In this document: positions 58,425 through 64,000 of the stretch, piece by piece
Layout: the number at the start of each line of letters is the position of its first letter
Position numbering within the stretch: position 1 is the first letter of the stretch
DNA from: a virus
Length of the DNA stretch: 64,000 nucleotides
Virus record (IMG/VR): IMGVR_UViG_3300029957_000007
Location: 1 to 64,000 of that record
Strand: one strand, 5' to 3'
The notes under the pieces: model-generated
Database searches by the model: none
What the model was told of the DNA's origin: nothing
Seen by the model: the letters and a program-made list of their open reading frames with translations, nothing else
Made by a program: the position numbers and the translations under genes

Positions 58425-59774
58425 ATGCGCTTGCTCTTAGCACTTCTGCTCTCGCTATTCATTGGAGCTTCAGCGCATGCTGATACTCCTACTTCGACGA
58501 ACAGCCCATCACCAACGATCACACCAACTTCAACGATCACACCGTCACCTACGCCAGGTGCCATCGTTGCGTTCTATGCCGGAGACGTCGGTTGCCAGTT
58601 GTGCAACACGATTGGTTCAACGGCTTTGGTGCTGACGACATCCAACGGTGCCGTCCCACCAACAACCAGTCCCGCTGCACCAATTGGTTCTCAGAACTTG
58701 GGCACGAACTTCGCTGCATTGAACAGCTACTTCGTTGCACCAGCGGCTGTGATCACACAGAATGGCAGCATTGCGTTGTACTACTACGCTTATGCTCAAG
58801 TGCTACAGCCTTCTGTTGAAACGGTGTTGGAGGTTCGAGGCGTTTCAGTTGGCAACAACCTGACACTGGTCTACAACTACAGTCAGAAGAACATGCGGAT
58901 CTATTACAACGGCAAGCCAGGCGGTGCTGCTGTTTACATCGATTCGCCGTTGTTGAATACGTCTACTTGGAACATCGTGCAGATCAATCACAACGAGAAC
59001 GGCGTTGGGATCAGCATCAACGGAAGCCTCTACGCTACCAACTCAACAGTTTGGCAAACTGGAACTGTGAGCCAAGTGAACATCGGTGGTTCAGCTTCCT
59101 ACTTCCCGATGACGTCAACCAACATCATCGACTCAGTGTTGTTCAGCAATGAGATCAATGAGGGTTACCCACCTACCCTTGCGACTCCGACGAACACACC
59201 AACAATCACAAAGACAAGTACACCAACAGCTACGAACACGTTCACGTTCAGCCCAACAACTACACCAACACCTACGATCAGCAATACGTTCACGATCTCA
59301 CCGACGTTCTCTGCGACTTTGACGATCAGTCAAACGATCACGCCAACCAACACACCAACTGCGACACCGACGATCAGTCAGACAGCAACACCAACAGCGA
59401 CGCCTTCTTCAACGCCAACAGCTACACCAACACAGATTCCGAGCTACAGCAGCCTTTCGCTTGTGCAGGAATCTGCGATCTTGAACTTCCCAGGGACTGG
59501 GACGCAGTACAAGACGCACTTCTCACGTAACATCGTTCAAGTGATCAACGTGTACTTCAGAGATACGACGGTGGCTGGCTATCCGAACATTGGTTCGGAC
59601 TTGACAGTGGCTGGTCCAGTTGACTCGGTGGATGCATTCACCTACTCAACTCCACATCAAGTCGTGTCATGGGATACCAACAAAAACATGATCTTCAGTT
59701 CGAGCGGTGGAAGCGTGATGAACTCATCACACACGTACATCGTCACATTGCAGTACTTGACTGATAACCGCTAG
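58425..59774 (+). CDS. Secreted LamG-like protein with Thr/Pro linkers
   Basis: 449 aa. Signal peptide [19 protein letters not shown], then a short Thr/Pro/Ser stretch. Residues about 46-245 resemble a LamG/concanavalin-like jelly roll: [67 protein letters not shown] and [11 protein letters not shown] second Thr/Pro linker (about 250-340) and a C-terminal beta domain follow. Such domains bind sugars. Export and modular build parallel the 47371 protein, so the two may act together outside the cell, or be displayed on virions (inference). Confidence 0.7.
   Translation: MRLLLALLLSLFIGASAHADTPTSTNSPSPTITPTSTITPSPTPGAIVAFYAGDVGCQLCNTIGSTALVLTTSNGAVPPTTSPAAPIGSQNLGTNFAALNSYFVAPAAVITQNGSIALYYYAYAQVLQPSVETVLEVRGVSVGNNLTLVYNYSQKNMRIYYNGKPGGAAVYIDSPLLNTSTWNIVQINHNENGVGISINGSLYATNSTVWQTGTVSQVNIGGSASYFPMTSTNIIDSVLFSNEINEGYPPTLATPTNTPTITKTSTPTATNTFTFSPTTTPTPTISNTFTISPTFSATLTISQTITPTNTPTATPTISQTATPTATPSSTPTATPTQIPSYSSLSLVQESAILNFPGTGTQYKTHFSRNIVQVINVYFRDTTVAGYPNIGSDLTVAGPVDSVDAFTYSTPHQVVSWDTNKNMIFSSSGGSVMNSSHTYIVTLQYLTDNR
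59180..59440 (+). repeat. ACA/CCA-rich repeats coding for TP linker
   Basis: Imperfect repeats of ACACCAACA and ACGATCAG units encode the Thr/Pro/Ser linker; they resemble 47986-48195. Confidence 0.65.
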
Positions 59775-59783
59775 GAGGCTGAC

Positions 59784-59954
59784 ATGACACTCGTTCGCTA
59801 TGGCGTCAACAAAAGCGTGAAGAAGCCTGATCTTGCGTCAGATCTTCCTAGCACTGCTAAGAAGCACGTTGCTGAGGTCAAGCAAGCTGAACTGAAAGGA
59901 GATAAGCATGGCAAAGCCGCTGAACGACCTGCTGGCGAGCTTCGCAGAGGCTGA
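59784..59954 (+). CDS. Small basic hypothetical protein
   Basis: 56 aa with AGGAGG at ideal distance before the ATG. Lys/Arg-rich (VNKSVKKPDLASDLPSTAKK). It overlaps the next gene by 47 bases. Not recognised. Confidence 0.45.
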   Translation: MTLVRYGVNKSVKKPDLASDLPSTAKKHVAEVKQAELKGDKHGKAAERPAGELRRG

Positions 59955-61680
59955 GCAAAAAGTCGCTGACATGGCTCCTTCGGTGAACATGCCTCAGAAC
60001 GATTCGCTGCAGAACACGACTGGGATTGAGGATCATGACGATCAAGATCCCAATCACAAGATCGAAGAGTTCCGCGAGGATGCGCAGGACGAACCAACCA
60101 ATCTTCGTCGTAACGACTTAGATGAAGAGATCAAGCTCCTCGAAGCAGCGATCAAGAAACTCGCCGCGTACGTCCTGCAGACGAACGACCCGGACGCATT
60201 CATGATCTATAGGACAATCAAGCGATTGCTCACAGACATGAAGCTGAAAGAAAAAGCGGCAGCTGTTGATCTCGAGCAAGGTCGCTACGATCATGAATCA
60301 CAAGAACGCTATGGCTCGAAGAAGTTTAAGCGAGTTGCTTTCTTCAAGCCTGGGACGATGATCGACTTCAAGCACAACGATGAGATCTGGACTGGAACTG
60401 TCATTGGTAATGATGGCGTCATGTTGTTGGTTGATCATCCGCCGACAGATGCCGCTGGGCCAATGAAGGTCGATCCGTACTCAGTTGTCGATCATGGTGA
60501 AGAGGATGACGAAGCAGAAGAGGTTCTTGAGTACAACAAGAGGCAGGAACTTTTGGATTGGCCTGACCGCGATCATTTGTACGTTGGGTCTCGTCACTTC
60601 AATGCTGAAGAACTGTCTGACCTCAATGGCGAAGCTCAAACAGATAAGACGAAGGCTCCACAGCCAGTTGATATGCGAGCCAACTCACAGCATACACCAA
60701 CTGATTCGAATCCAAAGGCTTCAATCGGCATGAAGCGAAAAGCTGACATCACAGACATGCAAGGACAAGACATCGATGTTCATGACGTTGTTGAGTGGGA
60801 AGGAAAACAAGTTGAAGTTGTTGATGTGATGGACAGTGGGAACATCATGATCTCATACGACGACAAGCTTGTTGGTGTGCACCCTCAAGAGACAGTGAAA
60901 GTCGGCTTCTACAAGAAGTCAGAGAAATTCGTCAAAGCTTCATTGGCCAAGCGATTGGCCTATGATATTGGCGATGGTGCTGACATCAAAGATAAGGTAG
61001 ATCAGTTCCGTAACAGCGAGAAGAACGGCTCAGTCAAGACGGCTGAAGAGACGTTCAAGCACGGTGAAGTCGTCACCGTCGATGGTGAGAAATTCAAGGT
61101 CGTTCAGCAAGATCAAAACGGCGATCTCGATCTCATGGCCATTGATGACGACACAGACGTCATTACCGTCAATCCAAGTGAAGTCATCAGATCAGCATCA
61201 AAGAGGATTGCAATGAAGCGAACTGCGAACGACAAGCTGATGAAGCATGTCGACTTTGACGACATTTCCTGCGGTGTGGAATGGCCGAAGGATACAATGC
61301 GTCAATACAGCGATGGCTTCAAACAGCACATGAAATGCGATTATGGCTACGTTCGCAATTCGCTTGGCGATGATGGCGAAGATCTTGATTGCTACATCGG
61401 CGATCCGCAAACGCAGAAAGTACATCGCATCGATCAGTTGGTTCCAGAAACTGGAGAACATGACGAGTACAAGTACATGCTTGGATTCCCAGACACCAAA
61501 GCTGCTGTCGGCATGTATCTGCAACACATGCCGCTCGAGCATTTTGGTGGGTGTGATGAACTGAGCATGGATCAATTCAGACACATCGCTCGAACTGGTG
61601 ATGAGGAACTGCAACAGTACCAAGAACCAGTGAAGGAAGGCGCTGAAGACATTTCCCACATGGAAGGCGAAGGAGCTTAG
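59908..61680 (+). CDS. Multidomain phage protein with inorganic-pyrophosphatase-like domain
   Basis: 590 aa. N-terminal acidic and helical part (1-130); small beta modules near 145-195, 290-335 and 385-425; basic linkers ASIGMKRKAD, ASLAKRLAYD and SASKRIAMKRTA. Residues about 445-570 match the phage InPase domain: GVEWPKDTMRQ, KCDYGYVRNSLGDDGEDLDC (aligned to 'HDYGYIRGT.GaDGdhVDVY'), IDQLVPETGEHDEYKYMLGF and MSMDQF-like ELSMDQFRHIA. This domain is common in Mu-like head or injected proteins and has the acidic residues of a pyrophosphatase fold. Enzyme activity is not certain. Confidence 0.65.
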   Translation: MAKPLNDLLASFAEAEQKVADMAPSVNMPQNDSLQNTTGIEDHDDQDPNHKIEEFREDAQDEPTNLRRNDLDEEIKLLEAAIKKLAAYVLQTNDPDAFMIYRTIKRLLTDMKLKEKAAAVDLEQGRYDHESQERYGSKKFKRVAFFKPGTMIDFKHNDEIWTGTVIGNDGVMLLVDHPPTDAAGPMKVDPYSVVDHGEEDDEAEEVLEYNKRQELLDWPDRDHLYVGSRHFNAEELSDLNGEAQTDKTKAPQPVDMRANSQHTPTDSNPKASIGMKRKADITDMQGQDIDVHDVVEWEGKQVEVVDVMDSGNIMISYDDKLVGVHPQETVKVGFYKKSEKFVKASLAKRLAYDIGDGADIKDKVDQFRNSEKNGSVKTAEETFKHGEVVTVDGEKFKVVQQDQNGDLDLMAIDDDTDVITVNPSEVIRSASKRIAMKRTANDKLMKHVDFDDISCGVEWPKDTMRQYSDGFKQHMKCDYGYVRNSLGDDGEDLDCYIGDPQTQKVHRIDQLVPETGEHDEYKYMLGFPDTKAAVGMYLQHMPLEHFGGCDELSMDQFRHIARTGDEELQQYQEPVKEGAEDISHMEGEGA

Positions 61681-61681
61681 C

Positions 61682-62653
61682 ATGAAGCGCATTGAAGGTG
61701 AAGGTGGTGAAGGACAGAGTTCTCAATCTGTTCCTTATTCTTCTGAACATTGGAAAGAGCTGAAGGATCGTGGTCTCACTACCTCCACACCTTCGCCTTC
61801 GATGCGTCAAACTGACTACAAGCAAGTGAATGCAGGGGATAAGTTCACCAGCTTAATTGCTGGTGAACTTACCGTTGCTTCAGTCACTGGTGAGATCACA
61901 CACGTCGCTGACAAGAAAGGTCAGACGTTCATGGTCTCTACGGCGAGATTGAAAGAGCTCAAAGCCAAGCGTAGAAGCGTGAGCTTTAATATCGGTGTGA
62001 ATCACGGTATGGTCATGATCTCATCTGAAGACGATCGTGACTCAGACCTGTGGAGATCAATGTGCGAGATATTCAAACGCAATGGCTACACACCTGACAG
62101 CGGCTATACGATGTTCCAGAAGCTTGACACGAACATTGAAGACGAAACTGCAAAGCTGATCGCTGAGTTCGAGAAGGAAGGATACAAAGTTCATCAGGAT
62201 TCTAGCGGTGGATTGAACAGCACTTTCTACATCTACTTCGATTCTGAAGATGCTGAGAGAGCCGCATCAAAAAGGAAGATCGTTGCAGTAATGAAAGAAA
62301 AGACGAAGACGCTGGTCTTCGATTTCGATGGCACTATCACATCGGAAAATACCTTCCCTGAGATCGCCGATCCTAATGAAGAGATCGTTGCGTACATGGA
62401 AGAAGCGAAACAGCTTGGGTTTGAGATCATCATCCATAGCTGCCGAACATCGTCTGAGCTGAATGATCAGAGCACTGCTGCTGAGCAACTCAAAGCGATG
62501 ACTGACTACCTTGCACTGCACGATATTCCTTATGATGAGATCTGCACATCAGACAAGCCATTGGCCGTTGCTTACATCGACGACAAAGGCTGCAATGTGC
62601 TGGATGCGCAACGTCTTCGAAGCATCATTCATACTTCAAAGAGGATTCGATGA
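61682..62653 (+). CDS. HAD-fold phosphatase domain fused to structural-type module
   Basis: 323 aa. Residues about 45-90 form a small beta module; about 98-190 an alpha/beta domain of unknown family; the linker AASKRK follows; then a HAD domain with motif I TLVFDFDGTI (Asp214, Asp216), motif II near IIHSCRTSS, and motif III with DKPLAVAYIDDKG. It could dephosphorylate a nucleotide or a 5'/3' end, as T4 Pnkp-type and other phage HAD enzymes do. Substrate unknown. It ends in SKRIR, the same linker-type motif. Confidence 0.7.
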   Translation: MKRIEGEGGEGQSSQSVPYSSEHWKELKDRGLTTSTPSPSMRQTDYKQVNAGDKFTSLIAGELTVASVTGEITHVADKKGQTFMVSTARLKELKAKRRSVSFNIGVNHGMVMISSEDDRDSDLWRSMCEIFKRNGYTPDSGYTMFQKLDTNIEDETAKLIAEFEKEGYKVHQDSSGGLNSTFYIYFDSEDAERAASKRKIVAVMKEKTKTLVFDFDGTITSENTFPEIADPNEEIVAYMEEAKQLGFEIIIHSCRTSSELNDQSTAAEQLKAMTDYLALHDIPYDEICTSDKPLAVAYIDDKGCNVLDAQRLRSIIHTSKRIR

Positions 62654-64000
62654 GCAAGATCAAGACAACGGCTGATGCCGACAACTTCGATTTGACTGAA
62701 GGGATTTTGAACGACGCTCAAGTTGCTGCTTATGGCGAGCATGCGCCGAACAAGATCGATCAGCCGAATGATTTTGCTTCGCCAGGAGAAAAAGCTCCTG
62801 ATGGTTTCACAGCCTCAAGACGAGCTGCTGTGCGAACAAATGCCCCAGAAGAATTCAACAATGAAGATGAGCTGATCGACTACTTCACTGATGTCAATCG
62901 CACTGGCGATGCGTACATGGTGAGAGCGATCATTGATGGTGCCACCACCTACGTCAAGTACCAGCGGGATGGCAACGTCATCAAGCGTCAAGCCTCAAAG
63001 CGAACTGCTGAGTCCTATCGTGTCACGGTGGAAACTGAGAGCGGCACCGAAGAGAAGATCCGTATCCTCGATGCTACTTCAGAGGATGATGCGAAAGAAA
63101 AAGCAATGAAGCAATACAACAACTTAAAAGGTGTCATTAGCGTTGAGAAGGTAGCTTTTAAACGCACTGCTTCAGGCGACTACGAAGTTGGTGACATCTA
63201 CACCGATGTCAATGGCAACAAGTATACGATCAAGTCTTCAACAGAGGAATCGTCAGTTGCAGATGAGTATGATGAAGCCTTCTTCAAGGTGGAAGTCAAC
63301 CAAGCTGTTTTTTATGATGGTCCAAAAGTTGTTGACATGGAGATGAGTGAATCAGCGTTGGACGATCTTGGCTTGGTTCGAGTCGGTTCAAAGCGCACTG
63401 CTTCACGATACAAGGACTGGAATGGCAGAGAATTTGATGTGCTCAATGGCATCGAAGATGACGACACAGTCACCGTCAAGTACGTTGATGACGGCAGTGA
63501 ATCGAATGTCGATGCAAGGTCTCTCGCCAATTCGGTCAAAAAAGGAGACGTCGTGAAAGTCGCTTCAAAGCGCAAGGCTTCAATCGATAATGACGATGAG
63601 AGACAGAAATATCTTGCCTACATCAAGCATAACTTAGTCAGCTCACCGCCAAATGAGATCAAGAATGATCTGCGCAAAGATGGCCTCTCAGAAGAAGAGA
63701 TTAGCGGTCTCTTTGAAGAACTGAGAAACACTGTGACTGGTGCCAAAGGCATTCGTGTTGGCAAGCTTAAGCGCAAGGCGTCTTTTCAAGTTGGCGATCT
63801 TGTGAAGAACAAGATCGGTGAAGAAGGAAAAGTTGTTGAAGGTGATGAAGGCGATGGAATGGTTGGTGTTGATTTTGGTGGGCCAATTGAGCTTATCGAA
63901 GTCACCGACCTACAGGCGTGGAATCCTTCAGGAACCGAGAACGACGTTGACAGCTTCACGGAGAAGGGTACTTACGGTGTCAAGAGCAAGAACGCTCCAG
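62650..64000 (+). CDS. Partial multidomain protein with five KR(T/K)A linkers
   Basis: At least 450 aa; the frame is open at the window end. ATG at 62650 overlaps the previous stop (ATGA). Five basic linkers, QASKRTAESY, AFKRTASGDY, GSKRTASRYK, ASKRKASIDN and KLKRKASFQV, are spaced about 60-80 residues apart and separate small beta or helical modules (for example YEVGDIYTDVNGNKYTIK, FQVGDLVKNKIGEEGKVV). The matching DNA repeats (TCAAAGCGCACTGCTTCA and variants) suggest growth by duplication. Likely a virion or head-maturation protein by company (inference). Confidence 0.65.
   Translation, partial: MSKIKTTADADNFDLTEGILNDAQVAAYGEHAPNKIDQPNDFASPGEKAPDGFTASRRAAVRTNAPEEFNNEDELIDYFTDVNRTGDAYMVRAIIDGATTYVKYQRDGNVIKRQASKRTAESYRVTVETESGTEEKIRILDATSEDDAKEKAMKQYNNLKGVISVEKVAFKRTASGDYEVGDIYTDVNGNKYTIKSSTEESSVADEYDEAFFKVEVNQAVFYDGPKVVDMEMSESALDDLGLVRVGSKRTASRYKDWNGREFDVLNGIEDDDTVTVKYVDDGSESNVDARSLANSVKKGDVVKVASKRKASIDNDDERQKYLAYIKHNLVSSPPNEIKNDLRKDGLSEEEISGLFEELRNTVTGAKGIRVGKLKRKASFQVGDLVKNKIGEEGKVVEGDEGDGMVGVDFGGPIELIEVTDLQAWNPSGTENDVDSFTEKGTYGVKSKNAP

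Overview
The window is part of the genome of a large tailed double-stranded DNA bacteriophage (Caudoviricetes, myovirus-like gene content). Genes are tightly packed and almost all on the + strand, commonly joined by ATGA or TGATG stop/start overlaps and preceded by strong GGAG/AGGAGG Shine-Dalgarno sequences. Terminase, portal and MuF-type head genes, a viral replication and recombination set, and dozens of small unrecognised ORFs all point to a phage. The genetic code is standard. The host cannot be named. A LysM lipoprotein with a lipobox and two Sec-signal proteins with Thr/Pro-rich linkers suggest expression in a bacterium with a cell envelope worth targeting, probably Gram-negative (inference).

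Layout. (1) 1-7.1 kb: a DHH phosphoesterase, small unknown and zinc-binding proteins, a PC4-like ssDNA-binding protein and a phage sigma factor. (2) 7.2-8.25 kb: a very acidic/basic nucleoid-type protein ending in a strong terminator. (3) 8.3-13.3 kb: a nucleotide and DNA modification cluster, made of a thymidylate-synthase-fold enzyme with the Asp expected of dCMP hydroxymethylases, a U32-family Fe-S protein, a dCMP deaminase-like enzyme, a GT-B glycosyltransferase and a P-loop dNMP kinase. (4) 13.3-28.8 kb: replication and recombination, with a family-4 uracil-DNA glycosylase, DNA polymerase III alpha with an intact PHP domain, a UvsY-like protein, a gp32-like ssDNA-binding protein with a long repeat tail, RecA, a SpoVG-like protein, SbcD/gp47 and SbcC/gp46, and RecU. 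(5) 29.0-41.5 kb: packaging and head genes, with TerL, a duplicated-domain structural protein, portal and MuF. (6) 41.5-58 kb: many small unknown genes, including a likely Acb2/Tad1-type cyclic-nucleotide sponge, small membrane proteins, a candidate 166-nt structured RNA, tRNA-Pro and tRNA-Ser, and a lone minus-strand histone-H1-like gene. (7) 58-64 kb: a LysM lipoprotein, a LamG-like secreted protein, and multidomain proteins carrying KR(T/K)A linkers, one with an inorganic-pyrophosphatase-like domain and one with a HAD phosphatase domain.

How the parts fit. Regions 3 and 4 would supply modified nucleotides, replicate and repair the genome, and perform recombination-dependent replication (46/47, UvsY-like, gp32-like and RecA mirror the T4 set, but with a bacterial-type RecA and a C-family polymerase). 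Regions 5 and 7 build and fill the head. The sigma factor and PC4-like protein may switch transcription toward region 5.

The strongest leads for something undescribed are the 8.3-13.3 kb modification cluster, the structured RNA at 53801-53966, a probable -1 frameshift joining portal and MuF at 40006-40012, and the paired H1-like nucleoid proteins.
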